Source: Burkholderia sp. D-99 (GTDB lineage: Bacteria; Pseudomonadota; Gammaproteobacteria; Burkholderiales; Burkholderiaceae). Taken from it: a stretch of 64,000 bases of DNA. The notes below the pieces were generated by a model that worked only from the letters and a program-made list of their open reading frames with translations, had not been told where the DNA came from and searched no databases. A program made the position numbers and the translations under genes. Numbering within the stretch: the first letter of the stretch is position 1; each line of letters opens with the position of its first letter. Shown piece by piece: positions 7,584-15,715 of this stretch. Location of the stretch: the NCBI RefSeq assembly GCF_011605345.1, contig NZ_JAAOXM010000006.1, forward strand, positions 301,804-365,803. Reading direction: 5' to 3'.

Positions 7584-8480
7584 ATGTTGACCCACTTGGA
7601 GCGGCTGGAGGCCGAAAGCATCCACATCATGCGCGAGGTGGTCGCCGAGAGCGAAAACCCGGTGATGCTGTATTCGATCGGCAAGGACAGCTCGGTCATG
7701 CTGCATCTCGCGATGAAGGCGTTCTACCCGGCGAAGCCGCCCTTTCCGCTGCTGCACGTCGATACGACGTGGAAATTCCGCGAGATGATCGCGTTTCGCG
7801 ACGAAACGGCCGCGCGCCTCGGCCTCGACCTGCGCGTACACATCAACCCCGAGGGCGTCGCGAACGACATCAACCCGTTCACGCACGGCTCGGCCGTGCA
7901 TACCGACGTGTGGAAGACGCAGGGGCTCAAGCAGGCGCTCGATCACTACGGCTTCGACGCCGCGTTCGGCGGCGCGCGCCGCGACGAGGAGAAATCGCGC
8001 GCGAAGGAACGCATCGTGTCGCTGCGCTCGGAACAGCACCGCTGGGACCCGAAGCGCCAGCGCCCCGAGCTATGGTCGCTGTACAACGCGCGCAAGCGCA
8101 AGGGCGAAAGCCTGCGCGTGTTCCCGATCTCGAACTGGACCGAACTCGACATCTGGCAGTACATCCAGCTTCACGACATCCCGATCGTGCCGCTCTACTA
8201 CGCGAAGGAACGGCCCGTGGTCGAACGCGACGGCGCGCTGATCATGGTCGACGATCAACGATTGCCGCTGCGCGACGGCGAGCAGCCGCAGATGCGCAAG
8301 GTGCGCTTTCGCACGCTCGGCTGCTATCCGCTGACGGGCGCGATCGACAGCGATGCGACGACGCTCGACGACATCCTGCAGGAGATGCGCGAGACGCGCA
8401 CGTCCGAACGGCAAGGACGACTGATCGACAGCGATTCGGCCGGTTCGATGGAAAAGAAGAAACAGGAGGGATATTTCTGA
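7584..8480 (+). CDS. cysD: Sulfate adenylyltransferase subunit 2 (CysD)
   Basis: The 298-residue product is a full-length CysD. It has the PP-loop variant SIGKDSSVMLHLA at residues 31-43, the FGGARRDEEKSRAKERIVS block, and the conserved C-terminus SMEKKKQEGYF. With CysN it converts ATP and sulfate to APS and pyrophosphate in the cytoplasm. A strong AAGGAG precedes the ATG. The gene overlaps cysN (TGATG). No cysH, cysI or cysG lies nearby, unlike an assimilatory cluster. It is transcribed divergently from the sulfotransferase operon with a shared regulatory repeat, so this copy probably feeds sulfation rather than cysteine synthesis. Confidence 0.97.
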   Translation: MLTHLERLEAESIHIMREVVAESENPVMLYSIGKDSSVMLHLAMKAFYPAKPPFPLLHVDTTWKFREMIAFRDETAARLGLDLRVHINPEGVANDINPFTHGSAVHTDVWKTQGLKQALDHYGFDAAFGGARRDEEKSRAKERIVSLRSEQHRWDPKRQRPELWSLYNARKRKGESLRVFPISNWTELDIWQYIQLHDIPIVPLYYAKERPVVERDGALIMVDDQRLPLRDGEQPQMRKVRFRTLGCYPLTGAIDSDATTLDDILQEMRETRTSERQGRLIDSDSAGSMEKKKQEGYF

Positions 8481-10396
8481 TGGCACACGTACTCACCGCG
8501 ACCGACACGCTCGCGCGCCCCGCCGCTACCGCGTCCGCCGGCGACGCCTCCCAAACCCAGGACCTGCTGCGTTTCATCACGTGCGGCAGCGTCGACGACG
8601 GCAAGAGCACGCTGATCGGCCGCCTGCTGTACGAGTCGAACATGCTGTTCGACGACCAGCTCACGCAGCTCGAAGCCGATTCGAAGAAAGTCGGCACGCA
8701 GGGCGGCGAACTCGATTTCGCGCTGCTCGTCGACGGCCTGTCGGCCGAGCGCGAGCAAGGAATCACGATCGATGTCGCGTACCGGTTCTTCGCGACCGCA
8801 CGACGCAAGTTCATCGTCGCCGATACGCCCGGCCACGAGCAATACACGCGCAACATGATCACCGGCGCGTCGACCGCCGATCTCGCGGTGATCCTGATCG
8901 ATGCGCGCAAGGGCGTGCTCACGCAGACGCGCCGCCATAGCCATCTCGTCGCGCTGATCGGCATCAAGCGCGTGGTGCTCGCGATCAACAAGATGGATCT
9001 CGTCGACTACGACCAGGCCGTGTTCGAGCGCATCGACGCCGACTATCGCGCGTTCGCGGCCGAACTCGGGCTCGCCGACATCGTCAGCATCCCGATGTCG
9101 GCGCTGCGAGGCGACAACGTGATCGCGCCGAGCGCGCGGATGCCGTGGTACGCCGGAGCGTCGCTGATGCAGCATCTCGACCACCTGCCGCTCGCCGCGC
9201 GCGTGACGCGCGACGAACCGTTTCGGCTGCCCGTGCAGTGGGTCAACCGCCCGCACCTGAACTTCCGCGGCTATGCGGGCAGCATCGCGTCGGGCGAGAT
9301 CCGCGTCGGCGAGCGCGTGCGCGTGCTGCCGTCCGGCAAGGAGAGCCGTGTCGCATCGGTGATCACGCAAAGCGGCGAAAGCGACATCGCACGCGCCGGC
9401 GACGCGGTGACGCTCACGCTCGCCGACGAGATCGACATCAGCCGTGGCGACATGATCGCGCGCGCGGATGCGCCGCCCGAGGTGGCCGACCAGTTCGAGG
9501 CGACACTCGTGTGGATGCACGACGAGCCGATGCTGCCCGGCCGCCCGTATCTCGTGAAGCTCGGCACGCAGACGGTCGGCGCGACCTGCGCGACGCCGAA
9601 GTACAAGATCGACGTGAACACGCGCGAGCATCTCGCCGCGCGCACGCTCGCGCTCAACGAAATCGGCGTGTGCAACCTGAGCTTCGACCGGCCCGTCGCG
9701 TTCGATCCGTACGACCGCAACCGTCACACGGGCGGCTTCATCGTGATCGACCGCTTCACCAACGACACGGTCGGCGCCGGGATGCTGCACTTCGCGCTGC
9801 GCCGCGCGCACAACGTGCACTGGCAGGCGGTCGACGTAGACCGCGCCGCGCGCGCCGTGCAGAAGGCGCAGACGCCGCGCATCGTCTGGCTGACGGGGCT
9901 GTCCGGCGCCGGCAAATCGACGATCGCGAACCTCGTCGAGAAGCGGCTGCACGCGCTCGGCAAGCACACGTACCTGCTCGACGGCGACAACGTGCGGCAC
10001 GGGCTGAATCGCGATCTCGGCTTCACCGAGGCCGATCGCGTGGAGAACATCCGGCGCGTCGCGGAAGTCGCGCGGCTGATGCTCGACGCGGGGCTCATCA
10101 CGCTCGTGTCGTTCATCTCGCCGTTCCGCGCGGAACGCGAGATGGCGCGTGCGCTCGTCGGCCCCGACGAGTTCGTCGAAGTGTTCGTCGACACGCCGCT
10201 CTCGGTCGCCGAGGAACGCGATCCGAAGGGCCTGTACAAGAAGGCGCGGCGCGGCGAGCTGAAGCACTTCACGGGCATCGACTCGCCGTACGAGCCGCCC
10301 GCGCAGCCCGAACTGCGCGTCGACACGGTGGCCGAGTCACCGGAGGAAGCAGCCGACCGCATCGTCGCTTACCTGCTGCGCGAGCGCGCGGCGTAA
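8480..10396 (+). CDS. cysNC: Bifunctional sulfate adenylyltransferase subunit 1 / adenylylsulfate kinase (CysNC)
   Basis: The 638-residue protein is a fusion. Residues about 25-450 are the CysN GTPase, with G1 GSVDDGKST (36-44), G3 DTPGHEQYTRNM and G4 NKMDLV, plus EF-Tu-like barrels. Residues about 465-638 are APS kinase CysC, with the P-loop GLSGAGKST, LDGDNVRHGLNRDLGF and the lid DPKGLYKKARRGELKHFTGID. CysD-CysN makes APS and CysC phosphorylates it to PAPS. The start overlaps the cysD stop and AGGAGGG lies upstream. Having the kinase fused makes PAPS the end product of this operon, which matches the neighbouring sulfotransferase. Confidence 0.97.
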   Translation: MAHVLTATDTLARPAATASAGDASQTQDLLRFITCGSVDDGKSTLIGRLLYESNMLFDDQLTQLEADSKKVGTQGGELDFALLVDGLSAEREQGITIDVAYRFFATARRKFIVADTPGHEQYTRNMITGASTADLAVILIDARKGVLTQTRRHSHLVALIGIKRVVLAINKMDLVDYDQAVFERIDADYRAFAAELGLADIVSIPMSALRGDNVIAPSARMPWYAGASLMQHLDHLPLAARVTRDEPFRLPVQWVNRPHLNFRGYAGSIASGEIRVGERVRVLPSGKESRVASVITQSGESDIARAGDAVTLTLADEIDISRGDMIARADAPPEVADQFEATLVWMHDEPMLPGRPYLVKLGTQTVGATCATPKYKIDVNTREHLAARTLALNEIGVCNLSFDRPVAFDPYDRNRHTGGFIVIDRFTNDTVGAGMLHFALRRAHNVHWQAVDVDRAARAVQKAQTPRIVWLTGLSGAGKSTIANLVEKRLHALGKHTYLLDGDNVRHGLNRDLGFTEADRVENIRRVAEVARLMLDAGLITLVSFISPFRAEREMARALVGPDEFVEVFVDTPLSVAEERDPKGLYKKARRGELKHFTGIDSPYEPPAQPELRVDTVAESPEEAADRIVAYLLRERAA

Positions 10397-10401
10397 ACGC
10401 C

Positions 10402-10433
10402 GCAAGCGGGCAGCCTGACGGTTGCCCGCTTGC
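10402..10433 (+). terminator. Hairpin after cysNC
   Basis: GCAAGCGGGCA (10402-10412) pairs perfectly with TGCCCGCTTGC (10423-10433) around a 10-nt loop, six bases after the cysNC stop. There is no T-run. It probably ends or stabilises the cysD-cysNC transcript just before the next promoter. Confidence 0.5.
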
Positions 10434-10441
10434 CGCGCCGC

Positions 10442-10485
10442 CTACTCCGTTCGGATGACGCGGGCCGCCGGCCGGCCGGTATGCT
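10442..10485 (+). promoter_or_regulatory. Regulon-like motif and -10 box, copy D (upstream of the LuxR gene)
   Basis: CTACTCCGTTCGGATGA at 10442-10458 matches copy A at 12 of 17 positions and contains the dyad TCCG-TT-CGGA. TATGCT follows at 10480-10485, 21 bp after the motif, the same geometry as copies A to C. The regulator's start codon is 40 bp further on. This suggests autoregulation by the LuxR-type protein. Confidence 0.4.
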
Positions 10486-10525
10486 GGTTCGGGAATCCTT
10501 CATCCCGATCCAGGAGAACACGAGC

Positions 10526-11713
10526 ATGCCCATCGCGCTGGCACCCGGCGATCCGGCCGCGCACGACGGTTTCGACGACGCGGCGTGGACGGCACGCGAA
10601 CTCAGCGCGTGGCTCGGGCTCGTCTATCAGGGCCCGTCGGAAGCGACCCCGTGGGCCGGCTTCCTCGAAGCGGTCCGCGTGCGGCTCGACGCGAGCTTCA
10701 CGACACTGGTGCTGCGCAATCCGGGCGGCGCACGGCACGGGCTCATCATCAACGCGTCGGCGCACGGCCCGCTGCTGCCCGGCGAGCCGTCGTACAGCGA
10801 GCAGTTCTATGCGCTGTGCCCGTTTCTCGACCATCCGCCCGGCCAGGTCTTCACGGCCGACCGGCTGTTCGGCGAAACCGCGTGGCGCGCGCACGATTTC
10901 TACCGGCAGTACCTGCAGCCGCTCGACCTGCGCTACATCCTCGGCGCGAACCTGCGCGGCGAACGCGGCGTCGAATGCGCGTTCTTCGTGAGCCGCGCGC
11001 ACGGCGGCTGCGATTTCGACGCGGCCGAACGCGCGCAGGTCGCGACGCTCCTGCCGCACCTGCAGCGCGCGGTCGAACTGCACGCCGCGTTCGACGTGCT
11101 CGATGCCGAACGTGCGCTGTACGCGGGCACCGTCGACCGGCTCGATGTCGGCACCGCGATCGTCGACGAGGACGGCCGCGTGATCAAGCGCAACCGCATC
11201 GCCGAGCGGCTGATCGAGCAGCAGGACGGGCTGTGCGTGCGCCAGGAGCGGCTCCACGCGTCGTGCCCGCTCGACGAGCGCCGGCTGCAGAAGGCGCTGC
11301 AAGCCGCGCTCGAGCATTTCCGCGCGGGCGCGCTCGCCCGCATCGAAGCCACCACGCTGTCGCGCCCCGGCGGCGCGATGCCGTTGAGCGTGCTGCTGCG
11401 CCCGCTCGCGCCCTACCGCGGCGCCGAGGACCGCCAGCACCGGCCGGCCGTCGCGGTGTTCGTGCGCGATCCCGCGTCGTCGCCGCAGACGTCGCGCGAC
11501 ATGCTGCACCGGCTGTTCCGGCTCACGCCGATGGAAACCGAAATCGCGCTGTTACTCGTCGACGGGCTGACGCTCGACGAAGCGGCCGCCGCGACGGGCA
11601 TCACGAAGAACACCGCCCGCGCGCACCTGCGCGGCATCTTCGCGAAAACGGGCGCGACGCGGCAGGCCGTGCTCGTGAAGACGCTGCTCAACAGCGTCGT
11701 GTCGATGGCGTAG
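10526..11713 (+). CDS. LuxR-family (helix-turn-helix) transcriptional regulator
   Basis: The 395-residue protein ends in a LuxR-type DNA-binding domain (residues about 330-392): LTPMETEIALLLVDGLTLDEAAAATGITKNTARAHLRGIFAKTGATRQ. The N-terminal 300 residues form a sensor region without a membrane segment; IVDEDGRVIKRNRIAERLI in the middle looks PAS-like. No receiver domain or autoinducer-binding signature is evident. ATG 10526 was chosen because AGGAGA lies 8 nt upstream; an in-frame start at 10430 would run through the promoter motif. It follows cysNC by 129 bp. The motif at its own promoter and at three neighbours makes it the best candidate regulator of the sulfation module. Confidence 0.88.
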   Translation: MPIALAPGDPAAHDGFDDAAWTARELSAWLGLVYQGPSEATPWAGFLEAVRVRLDASFTTLVLRNPGGARHGLIINASAHGPLLPGEPSYSEQFYALCPFLDHPPGQVFTADRLFGETAWRAHDFYRQYLQPLDLRYILGANLRGERGVECAFFVSRAHGGCDFDAAERAQVATLLPHLQRAVELHAAFDVLDAERALYAGTVDRLDVGTAIVDEDGRVIKRNRIAERLIEQQDGLCVRQERLHASCPLDERRLQKALQAALEHFRAGALARIEATTLSRPGGAMPLSVLLRPLAPYRGAEDRQHRPAVAVFVRDPASSPQTSRDMLHRLFRLTPMETEIALLLVDGLTLDEAAAATGITKNTARAHLRGIFAKTGATRQAVLVKTLLNSVVSMA

Positions 11714-11724
11714 CTGCCGCAACG

Positions 11725-11755
11725 GCAGCGGCCGGACACGCTACCCGGCCGCTGC
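11725..11755 (+). terminator. Hairpin after the LuxR-type gene
   Basis: GCAGCGGCCGG (11725-11735) pairs perfectly with CCGGCCGCTGC (11745-11755), twelve bases after the stop codon. It lacks a T-run. The rest of the 298-bp gap to 12011 holds no gene, only a possible operator at 11919-11945. Confidence 0.5.
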
Positions 11756-11918
11756 GCCCACGAGCGCGGGTCGCAACCGGCTACCCGGCGATTGACGCAT
11801 GCTCATTTCACGTCATACGTCATCAGACATGAATGAACCACCCGCGCACCTCATGAAATTCCCCAATATCCGGGTATTTTTCGGGTAAACCCGCGACGTC
11901 TTCCTCGGCACTCAGGCG

Positions 11919-11945
11919 TACCATGTTATACGACGACATACCATA
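11919..11945. promoter_or_regulatory. Possible operator upstream of the MFS-lactonase operon
   Basis: TACCAT occurs twice in direct orientation, at 11919 and 11939, exactly 20 bp (two helical turns) apart. The bases between include TATACGACGACATA, an imperfect dyad. The site is 67 bp before the MFS start codon. It resembles operators of GntR-type regulators, but no such gene is adjacent. Confidence 0.3.
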
Positions 11946-12011
11946 CAAACCGCCACCCAGACGCCGACGCGAGCAACCGCCCCGTCCGCCGCCGCCCGAC
12001 CGGAGACACGC

Positions 12012-13379
12012 TTGAACCCGCCCTCGCCCGCCCTGCCCGGACGCGACCCGCTCGCGTCCGCCGTCTCGAAAGTGAAGTGGCATGTGCTGCCGCTCGTGCT
12101 CATCATGTTCATCGCGAACTACATCGACCGCGTCAATGTCGGCTTCGTCGATCGCCACCTCGAAGCGTCGATCGGCATCGGCGCGGCCGCGTACGGCCTC
12201 GGCGCCGGGCTGTTCTTCGTCGGCTACGCGCTGTTCGAAGTGCCGTCGAACCTGCTGATGCAGCGCTACGGCGCCCGCGTGTGGCTTGCCCGCATCATGG
12301 CGACGTGGGGCATCGTCGCGGCCGCGATGGCGTTCGTGTGGAACGACACGTCGTTCTACACGCTGCGCTTCCTGCTCGGCGTGGCCGAGGCCGGTTTCTT
12401 CCCCGGTGTCGTGCTGTACCTGTCGCAATGGCTGCCGCCGCAGGAACGCGGCAAGGCGATGGCGATCTTCCTCGGCGGCTCCGCGTTCGCGTCGGTGCTG
12501 TCCGGGCCCGTGACCGGCGCGCTGCTGTCGATCCGCGGTTTCGGCCTCGAAGGCTGGCAATGGATGTTCCTGATCGAAGGGCTGTTCTCCGTCGCGCTGT
12601 GCGGCGCGAGCTGGCTGCTGCTGAAATCGCACATCCGCGATGCCACGTGGCTCACGGCGGAAGAACGCACGGCGCTGCAGAACGCGCTCGACGAGGAACG
12701 CGTGACGCGCGACGTGCGCTCGAACGTGCCGGTGCGCGCCACCGCGCTGCTGCGCGACCCGCAGATCATGCTGTTCTGCTTCCTGTATTTCTCGATCCAG
12801 CTGACGATCTACGCGGCCACGTTCTGGCTGCCGACCATCATCCGCAAGATGGGCGGCCTCACCGATTTCCAGGTCGGCCTGTACAACACGATTCCGTGGA
12901 TGATCGCGATCGGCGCGATGTACGGCTTCGCGGTGCTGTCGTCGAAATGGAAGCATCCACAGCGCTGGCTCGCGTGCGCGCTCGTGCTCGCCGCGTGCGG
13001 GCTGTTCGCGTCGACGTCGCACGATCCGGTGTGGTCGTTCGCGTCGATCTGCTTCGCCGCGCTCGGCTTCAAGGCCGCGTCGTCGCTGTTCTGGCCGATC
13101 CCGCAAGGCTATCTCGACACGCGCGTGGCCGCGGCCGTGATCGCGCTGATCAACTCGGTCGGCAACCTCGGCGGCTTCGTCGCGCCGACGGCGTTCGGCT
13201 ATCTGAAGCAACATACGGGTTCGATCACGGGCGGGCTGTATGCGCTCGCGATCGCTTCGCTCGTCGCCGCGGTCGCCGCGCTGTTCGCGCGCACGCACCG
13301 GCGCAGCGATCCGCCGCGCGGCCTGCCGGCCGACGAATCCTTCACGAACGCTTCGATGCTCCGCCATGCCGAACACTGA
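12012..13379 (+). CDS. MFS transporter (anion:cation symporter-like)
   Basis: The 455-residue product has about twelve hydrophobic segments and the MFS signature after helix 1 (FIANYIDRVNVGFVDR, residues 35-50), common in the anion:cation symporter (phthalate/tartrate/glucarate-like) family. The start appears to be TTG at 12012, with GGAG 6 nt upstream; no ATG lies at the correct place. The end overlaps the lactonase gene by 14 bp, so the two are coupled. An uptake role for a sugar acid or a lactone-forming acid is a reasonable inference from the partner, but the substrate is unknown. Confidence 0.9.
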   Translation: MNPPSPALPGRDPLASAVSKVKWHVLPLVLIMFIANYIDRVNVGFVDRHLEASIGIGAAAYGLGAGLFFVGYALFEVPSNLLMQRYGARVWLARIMATWGIVAAAMAFVWNDTSFYTLRFLLGVAEAGFFPGVVLYLSQWLPPQERGKAMAIFLGGSAFASVLSGPVTGALLSIRGFGLEGWQWMFLIEGLFSVALCGASWLLLKSHIRDATWLTAEERTALQNALDEERVTRDVRSNVPVRATALLRDPQIMLFCFLYFSIQLTIYAATFWLPTIIRKMGGLTDFQVGLYNTIPWMIAIGAMYGFAVLSSKWKHPQRWLACALVLAACGLFASTSHDPVWSFASICFAALGFKAASSLFWPIPQGYLDTRVAAAVIALINSVGNLGGFVAPTAFGYLKQHTGSITGGLYALAIASLVAAVAALFARTHRRSDPPRGLPADESFTNASMLRHAEH

Positions 13380-14412
13380 CCGCCTGACCGTCGTCGTCTC
13401 GAATGCCGCCGACGGCGACCTCGCCACGTTCTCCCTCACCGGCGACGGCACGCTCACGCCGCTCGCCCGCTATCCCGCAGCCGACGTCGCGATGCCGATC
13501 GCCGTGCAGGCCGACCGCGCGCGGCTCTACGTCGCGACGCGCGGCGAACAGCCGACGATCGTCGCGTTCCGCGTCGCCGTCACCGGCGCGCTCGCGCGCA
13601 TCGGCACGACCGCGATCGACGCGAGCCACGCGTACCTGTCGCTCGACCGCAGCGGCCGCTGGCTGCTCGGCGCGTCGTACGGCGGGAATTCGCTCAGCCT
13701 CTACGACGCCGCGCGCGTACGCGACGGCGACGGCACGCCGCGGCAGGTCGCGGACGGCATCGCGAACGCGCACTCGGTGATCGTGTCGCCGGACAACCGC
13801 TTCGCGTACGTCAGCTCACTCGGCTCGGACCGCGTGTTCAGCTTCGCGCTCGTCGAGGACGCGGCCGGCCTGCGTGCGGTCGAACACGGCGAAACGCGCG
13901 TGCCGGCCGGCTTCGGCCCGCGTCACCTGCAGTTCGCGGATGACGGCCGCACGCTCGCCGTCGTCAGCGAATTCCAGGCCACGCTCGCCACGTTCGCGCG
14001 CGATCCCGCCACCGGCCGGCTCGGCGATGCGCACGTGAGCGCACGCCATCCGGCCGTCGCCGAACTCGCGCAAGGCCATGCGCGGCCTCCCGCGCCTGCC
14101 GAGCCTTCCGTCTGGGCCGCCGATCTGCACTTGAGCCCCGACGAGCGCTTCGCCTACGTCAGCGAACGCACGTCGAGCCGCCTGCTCTGCTATCGCCGCA
14201 CCGAAGAAGGCACGTTCGAACCCGCGCACGCGAGCGCCACCGAGACGCAGCCACGCGGGTTCGCGATCGACCCGTCGGGGCGCTGGCTCGTCGCCTGCGG
14301 CGAACAATCGGAGTACGTGTCGGTGTATGCGATCGCGCCGGACGATGGCGCGCTGTCGCCGCACGCGCGCGTGCCGGGCGGGCGCGGCGCGAACTGGGTC
14401 GCGATCGTCTGA
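13366..14412 (+). CDS. Lactonase family protein (6-phosphogluconolactonase-like beta-propeller)
   Basis: The 348-residue protein has the repeated blade motifs of the seven-bladed lactonase propeller: HAYLSLDRSGRWLLGASYGGNSLSLY, HSVIVSPDNRFAYVSSLGSDRVFSF, GPRHLQFADDGRTLAVVSE, LHLSPDERFAYVSERTSS and GFAIDPSGRWLVACGEQS. The family includes Pgl of E. coli and muconate-type lactonases, which open a sugar or aromatic lactone. ATG 13366 lies within the end of the MFS gene. It has no signal peptide, so it is cytoplasmic. The transporter partner suggests catabolism of an imported acid or lactone. Confidence 0.88.
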   Translation: MPNTDRLTVVVSNAADGDLATFSLTGDGTLTPLARYPAADVAMPIAVQADRARLYVATRGEQPTIVAFRVAVTGALARIGTTAIDASHAYLSLDRSGRWLLGASYGGNSLSLYDAARVRDGDGTPRQVADGIANAHSVIVSPDNRFAYVSSLGSDRVFSFALVEDAAGLRAVEHGETRVPAGFGPRHLQFADDGRTLAVVSEFQATLATFARDPATGRLGDAHVSARHPAVAELAQGHARPPAPAEPSVWAADLHLSPDERFAYVSERTSSRLLCYRRTEEGTFEPAHASATETQPRGFAIDPSGRWLVACGEQSEYVSVYAIAPDDGALSPHARVPGGRGANWVAIV

Positions 14413-14426
14413 GAAGGGGACACGGG

Positions 14427-14469
14427 GGGCATGAATCGGCAGGCCCGCCACGCAGGCGGGTTCATGCCC
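14427..14469. terminator. Hairpin between convergent lactonase and AraC genes
   Basis: GGGCATGAA (14427-14435) pairs with TTCATGCCC (14461-14469). Inside it, CCCGCC (14444-14449) pairs with GGCGGG (14455-14460). No T-run is present. It fills the gap between two convergent genes and could serve both. Confidence 0.55.
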
Positions 14470-14473
14470 GCGT

Positions 14474-15511
14474 TCAGCGCCGCTCGCTCGGCGCGACACC
14501 CGTCCAGCGCTTGAACGCACGCGTGAAGTTCGCGCGATCCGTATAGCCGACACGCGCGGCGATCTCGTCTACCGGCAGCCGCGTCCCCTCGAGCAGCCGC
14601 AGCGCGTCGCGCAACCGGATCTCGTCGAGCAGCGCCGAATAGGTCGCGCCGTACTCGGCGAGCTTGCGCTTGAGCGTACGCGCCGACACATGCAGCTCGC
14701 GCGCGACGTCGTCGACCGCCGGATAGCCGACCTCGCCGCAGATCAGCAGGTTGCGCACGCGCTCGACGATGCTTTCCGCATAACCGAGCCGCGCGAGTTC
14801 AGCCTCGCACTGCTGCACGATCATCTGTGCGGTATGCGCGTTCGCGGTGCCGATCGGTTCGTCGAGCAACGCGGCGTCGCAGCGGATGCGGTTCGCGCGC
14901 GCGTCGAAATGGCAGCGCGGCAGCCGCGCGCGATAACGCTCGAACCACGGCGGCTCGGCCCATTCGAAATGGAGTTCGGCGCGCGACTGCAGCGTGCGCC
15001 CCGGCACCGGATACAGCAGTGAATTGAACAGGATCGCCGTCTCGACCAGGAAGTTCTCGACCGCGAACTGTCGCAGCCGGCCGAGCGGAAACGCTTCGAG
15101 TACGTCGATGTCGACGGTCCCGTCGAGCCGCGCGAGCCGCACCGAGAAGAACGGCACGCGCGTCGGCAGGTAGCGGATGCCGAGCGCAATCGCCTCGCCG
15201 AGCGTCGCGCAACTCATCAGCCCGAAGCCGATCAGTCCCGCTTTCGTCAGGCTGCTGCGCAGGCCGATCTCGATCGCGATCGACGGATCGTCCGTCGCGT
15301 CGAGCAGGTTGAACACGATCGCCGCCTGTTGCAGCGGCGTGATGCGCGCATCGGGCTGCGCGAGCCGGTCGCGCTCGACGCCCGAGCCGGCGAGAATCCG
15401 GCCGCCGTCGATGCCGCGCTCCTCGGCCAGCATCAGCATGAACAGCGCATACGCGGACGACACCGTCGCCTTGTTCAACTGGCGCGCGGCATCCGGGACG
15501 GACAGGGCCAT
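14474..15511 (-). CDS. AraC-family transcriptional regulator (Arabinose_bd/OruR-like)
   Basis: The 345-residue protein has an N-terminal ligand-sensing domain of the Arabinose_bd type (residues about 20-200; DPSIAIEIGLRSSLTKAGLIGFGLMSC) and two C-terminal helix-turn-helix motifs (residues about 255-343; ELHVSARTLKRKLAEYG, VDEIAARVGYTDRANFTRAFKRWTG). The start at 15511 was chosen because CGGAG lies upstream; an in-frame ATG at 15568 would fall inside the operator repeats. It is divergent from a fatty acid desaturase gene. By analogy with DesT- or OruR-like neighbours it probably controls the desaturase in response to a lipid-like or amino acid ligand, but the ligand is not known. Confidence 0.9.
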   Translation of the reverse strand: MALSVPDAARQLNKATVSSAYALFMLMLAEERGIDGGRILAGSGVERDRLAQPDARITPLQQAAIVFNLLDATDDPSIAIEIGLRSSLTKAGLIGFGLMSCATLGEAIALGIRYLPTRVPFFSVRLARLDGTVDIDVLEAFPLGRLRQFAVENFLVETAILFNSLLYPVPGRTLQSRAELHFEWAEPPWFERYRARLPRCHFDARANRIRCDAALLDEPIGTANAHTAQMIVQQCEAELARLGYAESIVERVRNLLICGEVGYPAVDDVARELHVSARTLKRKLAEYGATYSALLDEIRLRDALRLLEGTRLPVDEIAARVGYTDRANFTRAFKRWTGVAPSERR

Positions 15512-15552
15512 ACGGCGGACTCCGGAGCGGTTTCGGCGGATTGTAGCGCCGC

Positions 15553-15626
15553 TGGCCCGCAATGACACCGGGGCGAGACTCTAGCCGCGCCGGCCGGCCA
15601 TCCTGGCCCGAAATGACACCGTCATT
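15553..15626. promoter_or_regulatory. Repeated operator between araC-type gene and desaturase
   Basis: TGGCCCGCAATGACACCG (15553-15570) and TGGCCCGAAATGACACCG (15604-15621) are direct repeats that differ at one base and are spaced 51 bp apart, about five helical turns. The second copy continues into a dyad, AATGAC-ACC-GTCATT (15612-15626). The pair lies between the divergent regulator and desaturase genes. A -10-like TATGCT follows at 15664-15669 for the desaturase. This arrangement is typical of AraC-family DNA looping sites. Confidence 0.65.
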
Positions 15627-15715
15627 GGCACCCGCGGCCCTCGCGGGCGGTCGGGTGCGCGCCTATGCTAGTCACATCGGCATTGCGCCCCACTCTTTCC
15701 GCAGGAATCCGGTCG

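Noticed and set aside
8324..10267. Minus-strand open frame of 647 codons over cysNC
   Set aside because: Shadow of cysNC; the composition is typical of antisense frames and no family motif is present.
11823..13457. Minus-strand open frame of 544 codons over the MFS gene
   Set aside because: Low-complexity Arg/Gln/Glu-rich translation opposite a transporter with clear membrane helices.
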